Assembly (NCBI GenBank): GCA_021647205.1 | Contig: JAKIVD010000011.1 | Span: forward strand, 59,920 to 123,919 | Reading direction: 5' to 3' | Source of the DNA: Bacteroidales bacterium | GTDB lineage: Bacteria > Bacteroidota > Bacteroidia > Bacteroidales > F082 | DNA length: 64,000 bases | In this document: positions 20,724-29,785 of the stretch, piece after piece | Layout of the letters: every line of letters begins with the position of its first letter | Position numbering within the stretch: the stretch's first letter is position 1 | Translations under genes and position numbers: made by a program | Notes under the pieces: model-generated | Databases searched by the model: none | Seen by the model: only the letters and a program-made list of their open reading frames with translations | What the model was told of the DNA's origin: nothing

Positions 20724-22193
20724 TTACAACATAAATTCGTAGGCGATGCGCACACCATTTGGATACATGCCCTTTAGCTGGACAATATTTCTTTGGGTCC
20801 GTTGCAGGGCATCGTTTAAAGTTCCGCTCGAATGTACTTTCAGCCCATTGATTTCAGTGATGATAAACCCGCGCGTAATCCCACCCCTTTTCAGGATGCC
20901 GTCACTCACTTCGGTAATCTTGAGCCCGTTGCCGATGTTGAGGTTTTGCAATTCGTCTTTGCTGAGCTGTTGCAGCGATGCGCCCAGTAATTCGTTGTTG
21001 AATGTATCACCACCCCTGACGATGGCGGTAGTGCCGTTTTCGTTTTTTAGCGTAACACTAAAGGTCTGGATTTCATTGTTCCTGTTCACGTCAATGGAAA
21101 CCACCTCGCCGGGGCTGTGCTGTCCGATGGAGCCCATTAATTCGGAAAGGCTGTGGATTTTTACATCATCAATCGAAACAATTACATCTCCTTCGACCAG
21201 ACCGGCATTGTCGGCACCACCATTGGGGACTATTCCTGCAATGTAAACGCCTTCCACTTCTTTCAATCCGAGTTCGGCGGCAAACTCGGCATCAATATCC
21301 CTTATTTGTACACCGATAAATGCGCGTTGTATTTCACCATAATCCATCAGGTCCCTAATCACCTTCTTTACTATATTTACGGGAATGGCGAAGGAATAGC
21401 CTTCGTAAACCCCCGTGTGCGAAGCGATGGCAGCGTTGATGCCGACCAGTTCGCCCCTTGTGTTTACCAGGGCCCCACCACTGTTCCCACGGTTGACAAC
21501 GGCATCGGTCTGGATAAAGGATTCGATGGAGGACTGCGCGCCAAGTATGCCCATATTTCTGGCTTTTGCACTCACTATCCCGGCAGTTACCGTTGAGGTC
21601 AGGTTGAATGGGTTTCCAACGGCAAGCACCCATTCACCAATCTTTACTTCATCAGAATTGCCATAGGTCAGGAAGACCAAATCACTGGCGTCAACCTTAA
21701 CCAGGGCCAAATCGGTAGTGGGATCGGTCCCCACCAGCCTTGCTTCGAGTTCCTTCTTGTTGTTAAAGGTAACGGAAATCCGGTCAGCGCCTTCAACAAC
21801 ATGGTTGTTGGTAACAATGTAGCCGTCGGGCGAGATAATAACGCCCGAACCAAAAGCAATATAGGTGTTGTTCCTGTAAGGGTTTCCAAAATAGTCTTTG
21901 AACGGGCCGAAAAAACTTTCGTAAGAACCTGTTTTGGCAGATATTTCTGTTTTGATGTGTACAACCGCATTAATTGATTTTTCTGCAGCTTCAGTAAAAT
22001 CAATGTTTTGCGGGATTGTGTAGGCGGTCCGGTGAACCGGTATTTGCTGAAAGCTGTTTTCCGTTAGTGTTCCGGGCCGGGTGTTGTCCCGTCCGGGTTC
22101 CTGCGTGTCGAAATGGAAAAATAAGGCGAATGAAACAACAATCAAAACGGTTCCGCTTGCTGCGCCCAAAAAACTTTTTACAAATGTTTTCAT
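20724..22193 (-). CDS. HtrA/DegP-type serine protease
   Basis: 489 residues from the ATG at 22193; an upstream in-frame start would add 12 non-conserved residues before the signal anchor MKTFVKSFLGAASGTVLIVV. The trypsin-like triad is intact: His in TNNHVVEGAD, Asp in TDPTTDLALVK, Ser in NRGNSGGAL. Two PDZ domains follow (IGVQIRDI...VDDVKIHSLSELM and the shorter C-terminal one with GGITRGFIITEINGLKV). It degrades or refolds misfolded envelope proteins in the periplasm. Divergent from dapF. Confidence 0.94.
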   Translation of the reverse strand: MKTFVKSFLGAASGTVLIVVSFALFFHFDTQEPGRDNTRPGTLTENSFQQIPVHRTAYTIPQNIDFTEAAEKSINAVVHIKTEISAKTGSYESFFGPFKDYFGNPYRNNTYIAFGSGVIISPDGYIVTNNHVVEGADRISVTFNNKKELEARLVGTDPTTDLALVKVDASDLVFLTYGNSDEVKIGEWVLAVGNPFNLTSTVTAGIVSAKARNMGILGAQSSIESFIQTDAVVNRGNSGGALVNTRGELVGINAAIASHTGVYEGYSFAIPVNIVKKVIRDLMDYGEIQRAFIGVQIRDIDAEFAAELGLKEVEGVYIAGIVPNGGADNAGLVEGDVIVSIDDVKIHSLSELMGSIGQHSPGEVVSIDVNRNNEIQTFSVTLKNENGTTAIVRGGDTFNNELLGASLQQLSKDELQNLNIGNGLKITEVSDGILKRGGITRGFIITEINGLKVHSSGTLNDALQRTQRNIVQLKGMYPNGVRIAYEFML

Positions 22194-22354
22194 GATTCTT
22201 AAATTTTCTCCACTAATTTTGTTGAACAAACGAAAAGCCTGAAAGCTTTATTTTTGCCCCTCAGTTAACAATTGTTAAATATTGACTGTTTGGATGCTGT
22301 CAAAAATTAAACCATTTGTTAGCCAAAATTAAACATTTTAACAATTTTTTACAA

Positions 22355-23143
22355 ATGGAATTTGAATTTTGGAAGTACCAGGGCAATGGAAATGATTTTG
22401 TGGTTGTGGATGAGAGGGCGGACGAGTACCACCTGAGCCCAGGGAAAATCCGGAAAATTTGTGACAGGAAACTTGGTATTGGCGCTGACGGACTGATGAT
22501 CGTTAAGGCATCAGAAGTGTCCGATTTTGAAATGCACTATTACAATGCCGATGGTAATTTGTCGAGCATGTGCGGCAATGGGGGAAGGTGCATTGCCCTG
22601 TTTGCCCACCTCAATGGGATGGCTGACAGGGCAATGGCTTTTGATGCTTTTGACGGTGTACACAAAGCCATAGTCAGAGAAAAACTTACGGAAGGAAAAA
22701 AATTCATGGTGTCGTTGCAAATGGCAGATGTTTCCGGCGTTGACCACGACGGAAAATTTTATTTTCTGGATACGGGATCACCGCATTATGTCGAGTTTGT
22801 GGAAGGCCTGGCTGAGATAGATGTGTACAAAGAAGGGAAATCGACCCGCTACAGTGAACGCTTTTCCCCCGGGGGCACGAATGTAAATTTTGTTGAAATC
22901 AGGGACAACCGCCTATTTGTCAGAACTTACGAGCGGGGTGTTGAAGAAGAGACCTTGTCCTGCGGGACCGGGGTAACTGCTGCGGCCATCGCTGCTTTTC
23001 TTGAAACAGGCAGAAAGGATTTTCAGGTACAAACCAATGGTGGACCGTTTTCGGTGGAGTTTATACAACGAAAAACCGGATTTGCAGAGATATGGTTACA
23101 TGGTCCGGCAGAATTGGTTTTCAGTGGTGTGCTTGCAATTTAA
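22355..23143 (+). CDS. dapF: Diaminopimelate epimerase
   Basis: 262 residues from the ATG at 22355, chosen because FWKYQGNGNDFVVVD is the conserved N-terminus; 13 upstream codons are open but unrelated to the family. The two catalytic cysteines are Cys73 (SSMCGNGGRC) and Cys203 (LSCGTGVTA). It converts LL- to meso-diaminopimelate for peptidoglycan and lysine synthesis. An acetyltransferase gene and mltG, another peptidoglycan gene, follow on the same strand at 42 and 48 bp spacing. Confidence 0.97.
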   Translation: MEFEFWKYQGNGNDFVVVDERADEYHLSPGKIRKICDRKLGIGADGLMIVKASEVSDFEMHYYNADGNLSSMCGNGGRCIALFAHLNGMADRAMAFDAFDGVHKAIVREKLTEGKKFMVSLQMADVSGVDHDGKFYFLDTGSPHYVEFVEGLAEIDVYKEGKSTRYSERFSPGGTNVNFVEIRDNRLFVRTYERGVEEETLSCGTGVTAAAIAAFLETGRKDFQVQTNGGPFSVEFIQRKTGFAEIWLHGPAELVFSGVLAI

Positions 23144-23185
23144 AAAAAATGACTATTTTTCACTTTTTAATTTCTTGTTGAAACC

Positions 23186-23722
23186 ATGCTGCAAAAGGAA
23201 AACGTCATTTTACGCGCCCCCGAGCCGGCAGATGTGGATTTTTTGTATTCACTGGAAAACGATCAGCGGCTCTGGCACCTGAGCAATACCCATTCCCCTT
23301 TTTCGCGTTTCGACCTGGAACAGTTTGTTTTGCGGGCAGAGAAAGATGTGTTTGCGAGCAGGCAGGGCCGTTTTATGATTGACAAATCGAGCGGAAATGA
23401 GCAGCAGACGGTTGGGGCCATCGATCTTTTTGAGGTCGAAGCGAAACATCAAAGGGCAGGAATAGGTATAATGGTGATTGCGGGAGAAAGGGGAAAGGGC
23501 GTGGCTTCGACGGCACTCGATATTCTAATCGATTACGCATTTACCTTCTTAAACCTTCACCAATTGTTTTGCAATATTGAAGCTGACAACCTAAAGAGCC
23601 TCCACCTGTTTGCGGCAAAAGGTTTTTTAAAGACTGGAAAAAAACACGCATGGAACCGGCGCAACGGACAGTGGGTTGATGAATATTTCTTACAATTAAT
23701 CAATAAAGAAGCACGTTCTTAA
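23186..23722 (+). CDS. GNAT-family N-acetyltransferase
   Basis: 178 residues of the RimJ/RimL-like GNAT type: N-terminal ILRAPEPADVDFLYSLENDQRLW, an acetyl-CoA binding loop recognisable in AGERGKGVASTALDILIDYAF, and a C-terminal LHQLFCNIEADNLKSLHLFAAKGF segment. The canonical Q/RxxGxG/A loop appears as ERGKGVAS. Transfers an acetyl group from acetyl-CoA to an amine; the substrate is unknown. It sits between dapF and mltG. Confidence 0.85.
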   Translation: MLQKENVILRAPEPADVDFLYSLENDQRLWHLSNTHSPFSRFDLEQFVLRAEKDVFASRQGRFMIDKSSGNEQQTVGAIDLFEVEAKHQRAGIGIMVIAGERGKGVASTALDILIDYAFTFLNLHQLFCNIEADNLKSLHLFAAKGFLKTGKKHAWNRRNGQWVDEYFLQLINKEARS

Positions 23723-23770
23723 TCCATAAAAAAGATAAGAATAAGACATCAAGAATCACAAATCAAGCAG

Positions 23771-24853
23771 ATGCCATTATACCATTCAAAATACGGTTAT
23801 ACACGAAAGAAAAGAAAACGCTGGCGTAAACTTGTCGCCTGGTTGGTTGTTTTATTGCTGTTGTTTGCTGCCGGCGGCGGCTATTATTTGTATAAAATCA
23901 TTTTCGAGCCCAATGTTTGGACAGCCGGTGGCGAAATTGTATCTGTAACCATCCCCACTGGTTCAGGTTTTGAAGACGTTAAAGAAATACTCTATGAGAA
24001 AGGGCTCGTTGTCCACCGTAAGAATTTTGAATGGCTGGCCCGGAAAAAGAATTACCCCAGAATGGTAAAACCGGGAAAGTATGATTTTCAAAACGGGATG
24101 AGCAATAACGACCTGATAAATCTTCTGCGGTCAGGCAAACAAACCCCTGTGAACCTCACCTTTAATAACATCCGCGACATTTACCAATTGGCCGGTGTTA
24201 TCGACCGGCAAATTGAGGCGGACTCTGCTTCCATCGTCAGGCTGCTGACAGATTCGGTTTTTATTGCAGGAATGGGATTGAACCGGGCAACGGTGAGTAC
24301 AATCTTTATTCCCAATACCTATGAATTTTACTGGAATACCGACGCAAAGGGCTTTGTCAAACGCATGCATGAGGAATACCTGAAATTCTGGAGCGGCACC
24401 CGGAGCAACAAGGCCGGGCTGTTGGGCCTGCGTATCGACGAGGTGGTAACCCTGGCTTCAATTGTTGAAAAAGAAACCAATAAAAATGACGAGCGCGCCG
24501 CCATTGCGGGTGTTTATGTCAACCGGCTCGAAAGCGAATGGCGCCTCCAGGCCGACCCGACCCTGATTTACGCCCTGGGCGATTACAGCATCACCAGGGT
24601 GCTGAACGAACACAAAAAAATCGACTCGCCTTACAACACTTACGCCCATCTGGGCCTGCCGCCCGGCCCAATCTGCATCCCTTCCATCGCTTCCATCGAT
24701 GCCGTGCTGAACTACGAAAAAAGCGATTATATGTTTTTCTGCGCCAAAGACGACTTGTCGGGCTACCATGTTTTTGCCAAAACCAACAAGCAACACAGCC
24801 GGAATGCAAAAAAATACCGGCAGGCGCTGAACAGGATGCGGATTTACAAATAA
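23771..24853 (+). CDS. mltG: Endolytic murein transglycosylase MltG (YceG-like)
   Basis: 360 residues: short basic cytoplasmic tail, one membrane helix (residues 21-44), a LysM-like/YceG N-domain (TIPTGSGFEDVKEILYEKGLV) and the catalytic domain with LASIVEKETNKNDERAAIAGVYVNRL, in which Glu233 corresponds to the catalytic Glu of E. coli MltG, then LPPGPICIPSIASIDAVL. It cuts nascent glycan strands and sets their length. The phosphohexomutase gene follows 35 bp later. Confidence 0.95.
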   Translation: MPLYHSKYGYTRKKRKRWRKLVAWLVVLLLLFAAGGGYYLYKIIFEPNVWTAGGEIVSVTIPTGSGFEDVKEILYEKGLVVHRKNFEWLARKKNYPRMVKPGKYDFQNGMSNNDLINLLRSGKQTPVNLTFNNIRDIYQLAGVIDRQIEADSASIVRLLTDSVFIAGMGLNRATVSTIFIPNTYEFYWNTDAKGFVKRMHEEYLKFWSGTRSNKAGLLGLRIDEVVTLASIVEKETNKNDERAAIAGVYVNRLESEWRLQADPTLIYALGDYSITRVLNEHKKIDSPYNTYAHLGLPPGPICIPSIASIDAVLNYEKSDYMFFCAKDDLSGYHVFAKTNKQHSRNAKKYRQALNRMRIYK

Positions 24854-24888
24854 ATGGCCGGTGGCAAACACAATTTAAACGCGAAAGA

Positions 24889-26232
24889 ATGGATGCTTTC
24901 AAAGCCTACGACATCAGGGGAAAGTGGAACAAAGACCTTGATGCGGAACTGGTGTATAAAATCGGTTACTTTTTGCCGGAACTGCTGAAGGCAAAGAAAA
25001 TCCTGGTGGGCAGGGATGTCAGGTTGTCTTCTGACGAGGCCTTCAACGCATTGTCAGGCGGGATTACCGATGCCGGTGCCGATGTTTTCGATGCCGGACT
25101 GAGCACCACACCCATGATCTACTGGGGAACGGGTAAGATGGATTTCGATGCCTCGGTGATGATCACCGCTTCGCACAATCCCAAATCGCATAACGGACTG
25201 AAGTTCTCGGCCAAAGGTGTGCTGCCGGTGGGTTACGGCAACGGGCTGAACCGCATTGAGAAACTGATTCGCGAAGGCGAACGCAGGCCGAAACAGACCG
25301 GTGGCAGCGTACAAAAGATCGAACTGGCAAAAGACTACCTTGACTTCCTGCTCGGGTTCAGGGAAAATTACCGGGGATTGAAGATTGCCATCGACAATTC
25401 CAACGGCATGGCGGGACTGTTTACCGAAAAGCTGTTCGGAACCAACATCACTTACCTGAACAATTTGCCCGACGGCAATTTTCCGGGCCACAATCCCAAT
25501 CCGCTGGAGCCTGAAAACCAGGAGCAAATCAAGCAGGCTGTCCGTGAGAACGCCTGCGACATCGGACTGATCTTCGACGGCGATGCCGACCGGGTGATGT
25601 TCATCGACGAAAAAGGGCACTTCGTTTCGCCCGACCTGATCATCGCCCTGCTGGGGCATTATTTTCTGGAAAAGAAAAAAGGTGAAACCGTGGTGCACGA
25701 CATCCGTACCTCCAAAGCAGTGGGGGAGTACCTGGAGCAAAATTTCGGGGCAAAGGTGGAAATCTGGAAAGTGGGTCGTGCCTTCGGGGCCACAAAACTG
25801 AGGGAGCTGGACGGCATCTACGGCGGCGAACTGGCCGGCCACTATTATTTCCGCGACTTTTACTACTCTGACAGCGGACTGCTTGCAGCCCTCATCGTAT
25901 TGAACGTAGTGGCCCGTTTTCATGAAAAGGGGCTTTCGTTCTCGGAACTGATGGCCGGCATTTCGACCTACGCCAATACGGGAGAGATCAATTTTAAGCT
26001 GGAGCAGAAACAGCAGGCAATGGATGCCGTCAAAGATTACTTCATGGAAAAGGAAATACCCTTGCGCTTCCTGGACTTCGACGGTTACCGCCTGGATTTT
26101 GCCAACTGGTGGTTCAACATCCGTCCCTCCAACACGGAACCTTACCTGCGTTTCCTGGCCGAGGCCGAAGACAGGGAAACCCTCGACTCGAAAACAAAGA
26201 TTATTTTTAATCTCATATCCCGTTTCGAATGA
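24889..26232 (+). CDS. Phosphomannomutase/phosphoglucomutase
   Basis: 447 residues from the ATG at 24889; the frame is open further upstream but that stretch overlaps mltG and resembles no protein. Family motifs are complete: FKAYDIRGKW at the start, the phosphoserine loop TASHNP (Ser95), the Mg-binding loop DGDADR (230-235), the sugar-binding loop GGELAGHYYF and the C-terminal phosphate-binding RPSNTEPYLR. The enzyme interconverts hexose 1- and 6-phosphates for surface glycan synthesis. Overlaps the DUF2279 start by four bases (ATGA), so the two are co-translated. Confidence 0.93.
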   Translation: MDAFKAYDIRGKWNKDLDAELVYKIGYFLPELLKAKKILVGRDVRLSSDEAFNALSGGITDAGADVFDAGLSTTPMIYWGTGKMDFDASVMITASHNPKSHNGLKFSAKGVLPVGYGNGLNRIEKLIREGERRPKQTGGSVQKIELAKDYLDFLLGFRENYRGLKIAIDNSNGMAGLFTEKLFGTNITYLNNLPDGNFPGHNPNPLEPENQEQIKQAVRENACDIGLIFDGDADRVMFIDEKGHFVSPDLIIALLGHYFLEKKKGETVVHDIRTSKAVGEYLEQNFGAKVEIWKVGRAFGATKLRELDGIYGGELAGHYYFRDFYYSDSGLLAALIVLNVVARFHEKGLSFSELMAGISTYANTGEINFKLEQKQQAMDAVKDYFMEKEIPLRFLDFDGYRLDFANWWFNIRPSNTEPYLRFLAEAEDRETLDSKTKIIFNLISRFE

Positions 26233-27155
26233 AAAAGGCCAAACTTCAAAGCGTGTTATGGATGCTGCTGCTTGTTTTAACGGCTCAGTTTGCCATGGGA
26301 CAGTCCAAAACCCGGGAACAGGATTCCGTTAACCGGAAAAGGCTGAACACGGTCATCATCACCGGCTCGGCCTTTTATGTCACTTCGCTGACGGTGCTGT
26401 ATTACGGCTGGTACAAAGACAACCCGATGACTGCCTGGCATTTTATCGACGACAGCCACTACTGGCTGCAAGTTGACAAAGCGGGGCACGCGACCACTTC
26501 GTACACCATTACGAATTACGGTTACTGGCTGTTGCGCTGGTCGGGGGTGAGCCACAGGAAATCGAGCTGGTACAGCGGCCTCATGGGTTTTGGCGCCATG
26601 ACGGTGATTGAGATCATGGATGGCTTTTCAGCGGACTACGGCGCTTCGGCAACCGACCTGCTGGCCAATGCCCTGGGCTCGGGGCTGTCGGTAACCCAAA
26701 GTCTGCTGTGGAAAGAACAGCGTTTCAAACTGAAATTTTCCTACCACCCGACGGATTATGCCCAATACAATCCCTCGCAACTCGGCAAAACCCCGCTGCA
26801 GCGCACGCTCAAAGACTACAACGGGCACACTTACTGGCTTTCGATGAACATCAGTTCCTTTATCAAAAAAGAGTCGAGGTTCCCGGCCTGGATCAATGTG
26901 GCGGCAGGCTACGGCGCGAAGGGCATGCTGCATCCCGTTACCAATCCCACCGAAGACGAAAACGGCAATCCCATCCCGCAATTCAAACGCGTGCGGCAGT
27001 ACTACCTTTCCATGGACATCGACTGGACGAAGATCAAAACCAATTCGGGCTTTTTGCGATTTGTGTTTAAAGGATTGAGCTTTGTAAAACTACCCTTCCC
27101 GACGCTGGAGTACAACAGCGAAGACGGGTTCGTAGGGCACTGGATTTATTTTTAA
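26229..27155 (+). CDS. DUF2279 (YfiM-like) exported protein
   Basis: 308 residues; signal peptide ending AMGQ. The core DKAGHATTSYTITNYGYWLLRWSG...SGLMGFGAMTVIEIMDGFSADYGASATDLLANALGSGL (read in pieces: DKAGH, TVIEIMDGF, GASATDLLANALGS) is that of DUF2279, related to E. coli lipoprotein YfiM. The family is envelope-located with no assigned activity. It is translationally coupled to the phosphohexomutase gene. Its C-terminus LEYNSEDGFVGHWIYF has a degenerate second copy about 220 bp downstream. Confidence 0.8.
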   Translation: MKKAKLQSVLWMLLLVLTAQFAMGQSKTREQDSVNRKRLNTVIITGSAFYVTSLTVLYYGWYKDNPMTAWHFIDDSHYWLQVDKAGHATTSYTITNYGYWLLRWSGVSHRKSSWYSGLMGFGAMTVIEIMDGFSADYGASATDLLANALGSGLSVTQSLLWKEQRFKLKFSYHPTDYAQYNPSQLGKTPLQRTLKDYNGHTYWLSMNISSFIKKESRFPAWINVAAGYGAKGMLHPVTNPTEDENGNPIPQFKRVRQYYLSMDIDWTKIKTNSGFLRFVFKGLSFVKLPFPTLEYNSEDGFVGHWIYF

Positions 27156-27321
27156 AGACAGGTGCCAATCTAATATTTTACATGTATTCACTCTTAAGGT
27201 TAAAAGAAGCAATGACATTGAGGTGGTTATCGTCATTTATGCCGTAAGAATGGTTTTCATCAAATGGCAACGACAGCGTGATGATTAGGAGATCAAGGCC
27301 TCATGCGGGTAGATTTTGGTG

Positions 27322-27390
27322 TAACTTTCCTCTACGGAGCTGGAATACAACAGCGAAGTCAAGCCGGTTTTCCGCCGGTTGTACTTTTAG
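27322..27390 (+). pseudogene. Decayed duplicate of the DUF2279 gene tail
   Basis: Reading from 27325, the bases translate to LSSTELEYNSEVKPVFRRLYF followed by TAG, against FPTLEYNSEDGFVGHWIYF plus TAA at the end of the intact gene; both tails have 16 residues from LEYNSE to the stop. A stop codon at 27322 closes the frame upstream. The nucleotide match is strongest over CTGGARTACAACAGCGAAG. It looks like the last part of a lost paralogue or tandem duplicate. The remaining bases of the 27156-27448 gap hold no other gene. Confidence 0.5.
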
Positions 27391-27448
27391 CAAATTCATT
27401 TTCGGGGAAGTTGGATTATCTTTACACAAAATTTTAAACTTTGATGCT

Positions 27449-27883
27449 ATGAAGAATTTGTTTTACATTTTGTTGATCTCTGCCTTTTTCCTGGGCTCCT
27501 GTTGCGGCGGGGCTGCTGACAGCGCTGCCAACAGCAAGGACCAGCCGTCCGAAAGCCTTCAGGGCGCTGTTCCGCCTGCCGGGGAAGCGCCGGATGTTGC
27601 TGAACCCGCTTCCGAAACGGTTCCCGACAAATGCAGCACTTTTCTTGATGACTACGAAGCCTGGGCAAACGAATACATCAGCCTGCTGGACAGGTTCCGG
27701 AACAACCCGGGCGATCCCAACCTGGCCAAGGATTATCAGAAAGTCAGCGGCCAAATGGCAAACTGGACGGAAGACTGGTTTGACTTTGTGGAGTGTTCGA
27801 AACAGGAGGACTACCGTGCGCGCTATGATGCCATCACCAAAAAAATTGAGGAAAAGAAAAAGGCGCTGCGACCGGAAGCTTAA
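27449..27883 (+). CDS. Small lipoprotein of unknown function
   Basis: 144 residues from the ATG at 27449, chosen because a lipoprotein signal follows at once (MKNLFYILLISAFFLGSC, lipidated Cys18). After a Ser/Ala/Pro/Glu-rich spacer there is a compact helical domain with two cysteines (KCSTFLDDYEAWANEYISLL and DFVECSKQEDYRARYDAITKKI), likely a helical bundle closed by a disulphide. Resembles small Bacteroidales lipoproteins without an assigned role. Convergent with citF. Confidence 0.7.
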   Translation: MKNLFYILLISAFFLGSCCGGAADSAANSKDQPSESLQGAVPPAGEAPDVAEPASETVPDKCSTFLDDYEAWANEYISLLDRFRNNPGDPNLAKDYQKVSGQMANWTEDWFDFVECSKQEDYRARYDAITKKIEEKKKALRPEA

Positions 27884-27907
27884 ACCGCACGGCTTCTTGT
27901 TTTTATC

Positions 27908-29470
27908 CTAAGCTTCCACCTTCCTCACCGAATCAATCACCGTCCCATCTACCCATTTGATAACAGCAATAATTTCATCACCCAACTCAGGTTTTTCGGG
28001 AACGCCACAAATGGCTTCGGCCTCGGCTTTCAGCTCTTCGATGGTTTTGATGGGCAGTCCCGAAGCCTTCACTTTTTCAATCAGGTCTTTTCGTAATGGG
28101 TTGATGGCAATGCCCCTTTCTGTAACAATTACATCAATCAGTTCACCGGGGCCGCACAGCGTGGTCACTTCGTCGCGGATAACGGGAATGCGGTCGCGGA
28201 ACAAGGGAATGGGGAGGATGGTGGTTTTGGCGAACAGACAGTTTTGCCAGCCGCCGATGCCGTGCAACAGGTAGCCGTCGCTGTGGGTGACCACGTTGGC
28301 GTTGAAGTTCACATCAACTTCAGTAGCACCCAGTACCACGATGTCAACCATGGAAGCAAAGTTGCCTTTGCTGTGGTAGTTGTAGGAGGTAAAGGGCGAG
28401 GTGTTGACGTGCCTGGGGTTTTCGCGCATGGAGCGCACGCCTTCAAGGTCGAAGGTCTGACCGTCCAGAATGTATTCCACCAGTCCTTCCTCAAGCATCT
28501 TGACCGGGTATTCGTTGCTGCCAGCACGGATAAAACGGGCCTTCCAGTTGTTTTTCCTGAGGATGTCGCCGAAATAATTTCCGATGGAAAGGGCTGTGCC
28601 GCCGGCACCGGCCTGGTAGGAAAAACCGTCGTAGATCAGCCCGGCGGTTTCACAAAACCGGGCGGTGAGTTCGGCGATCAGCAAACGGTCCGGGCTTTTG
28701 GTGATGCGGGTGGTTCCGGAAACAATTTTTTCGGGGATACCCACACGGTCCACTTCCACCACGTAATCCACATAGTTGCCGTGGATTTGCCAGGGGATGG
28801 CAGGGAAGGGCACCAGGTTGTCAGTCACCACAATGACCTTGTCGGCATATTGCGAATCGCCCAGGGCAAAGCCCAGCAGACCGCAGGCCGCGGAGCCGTC
28901 CACACCGTTGGCGTTACCGAAAGGATCGGCGGTGGGGGCGGCGATGACGGCGATGTCGATCTGCACTTCGCCGTCCTGGATGGCCTGGTAGCGGCCGCCG
29001 TGGGAGCGCAGCACGCCCAGTCCCTGCATTTTACCCAGGGAGGCAAAGCGTCCCAGCGGTCCGTTCATGCTGCCTTCGATGCGGTGGATGGTGCCGTCTT
29101 CCAGGTAGGGAATCAGGTGTTCGTGGCAGGGAAAAGAGGCCGACGGGAACCAGCGCAGGTTTTTGATACCCAGTTCGTGGGCAATGTCGAACACCTGGTT
29201 GGCGATGAGGTCGCCGTTGCGGAAATGGTGGTGGGTGGAGATGGTCATGCCGTCTTTCAGCCCGGCTTTGACGAGGGCCTCTTTGAGGTCGGGGAGGGTT
29301 TTGTTGCCGTCAGCGGGGTAATCGGCGCAACTGGGGATGCGGGGGGCGAATTTACGTCCGTTGGGTTTGTGTTTGCCGACGCCTTTGTAGGGTATGTGTT
29401 CTTCGCCGTTAATGAGGGCGGGGACCGTTCGTCCCGCCGCGTTTTTGATCAGGTTGTCGTATTTTTTCAT
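27908..29470 (-). CDS. citF: Citrate lyase alpha subunit
   Basis: 520 residues, normal length. CitF transfers the acyl-carrier thioester group from acetyl to citryl (citrate CoA-transferase), the first step of citrate cleavage to oxaloacetate and acetate. Recognised by THHHFRNGDLIANQVFDIAHELGIKNL, VFLGATEVD-like VVLGATEVDVNFNANVVTHSDG, and GIGGWQNCLFAKTTILPIPLFRDRIPVIRDEVTTLCGPG (in pieces). The gene is visibly richer in G and C at third positions than its neighbours. It is downstream of citDE on the same strand, but a transposase gene and repeats now separate them by about 950 bp. No citC, citX or citG is in the window. Confidence 0.95.
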   Translation of the reverse strand: MKKYDNLIKNAAGRTVPALINGEEHIPYKGVGKHKPNGRKFAPRIPSCADYPADGNKTLPDLKEALVKAGLKDGMTISTHHHFRNGDLIANQVFDIAHELGIKNLRWFPSASFPCHEHLIPYLEDGTIHRIEGSMNGPLGRFASLGKMQGLGVLRSHGGRYQAIQDGEVQIDIAVIAAPTADPFGNANGVDGSAACGLLGFALGDSQYADKVIVVTDNLVPFPAIPWQIHGNYVDYVVEVDRVGIPEKIVSGTTRITKSPDRLLIAELTARFCETAGLIYDGFSYQAGAGGTALSIGNYFGDILRKNNWKARFIRAGSNEYPVKMLEEGLVEYILDGQTFDLEGVRSMRENPRHVNTSPFTSYNYHSKGNFASMVDIVVLGATEVDVNFNANVVTHSDGYLLHGIGGWQNCLFAKTTILPIPLFRDRIPVIRDEVTTLCGPGELIDVIVTERGIAINPLRKDLIEKVKASGLPIKTIEELKAEAEAICGVPEKPELGDEIIAVIKWVDGTVIDSVRKVEA

Positions 29471-29515
29471 GGGGTTTAATGTGGTTACATGTTTTTTGCT
29501 TATGCCAATCTTCAG

Positions 29516-29582
29516 GTCGCTCCTGCCGGAGCTTGGTTGTTTTTGTTCTATTATTCTATAAGCAGTTCGCTCCTGCCGGAGC
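29516..29582 (+). repeat. Two 50-bp palindromic repeat units, left side of the transposase
   Basis: Two copies of GCTCCTGCCGGAGC (29519-29532 and 29569-29582), each preceded by TC and followed by TTGGTTG, start exactly 50 bp apart. The palindrome (GCTCC/GGAGC) and its flanks are homologous to the units at 30301-30440. Confidence 0.8.
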
Positions 29583-29605
29583 TTGGTTGCTATTTTATTT
29601 ATGCA

Positions 29606-29685
29606 GATTGCTCCACGAACCCTCTCTAATTCAACCTATTGGAGTATCAAGAACATTCTTTCCATGAGGGGTTCTCGTGCAATCG
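29606..29685. repeat. 80-bp inverted-repeat element
   Basis: GATTGCTCCACGAACCCTC (29606-29624) is matched by an imperfect inverted copy, GAGGGGTTCTCGTGCAATC, at 29666-29684; about 40 bp lie between. This resembles a tiny non-coding mobile or palindromic element. It lies in the 29471-29785 gap, which contains no gene. Confidence 0.55.
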
Positions 29686-29716
29686 TTTTTGTAATCCCGT
29701 TAGGCTTGGCAGCACC

Positions 29717-29775
29717 GTTAGGTGCGTTCTGTTTATAGCATTTCATTAAAAAAGATTTTTAGCGCCATAGGCGCG
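29717..29775. repeat. Two short palindromes downstream of the transposase gene
   Basis: GCACCgttaGGTGC and GCGCCataGGCGC lie in this interval, between the transposase stop and the 80-bp element. They have the same five-base-stem, small-loop shape as the GCTCC/GGAGC repeats, with different stem sequences. Confidence 0.55.
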
Positions 29776-29785
29776 ACCTGTTTTT

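Noticed and set aside
24538..24888. N-terminal extension of the phosphohexomutase
   Set aside because: It overlaps mltG almost completely in another frame and is unlike the family; the conserved N-terminus starts at 24889.
28244..29479. Long plus-strand open frame of about 411 codons opposite citF
   Set aside because: Gly/Val/His-rich translation with no family pattern; it is the antisense shadow of the GC-rich citF gene.
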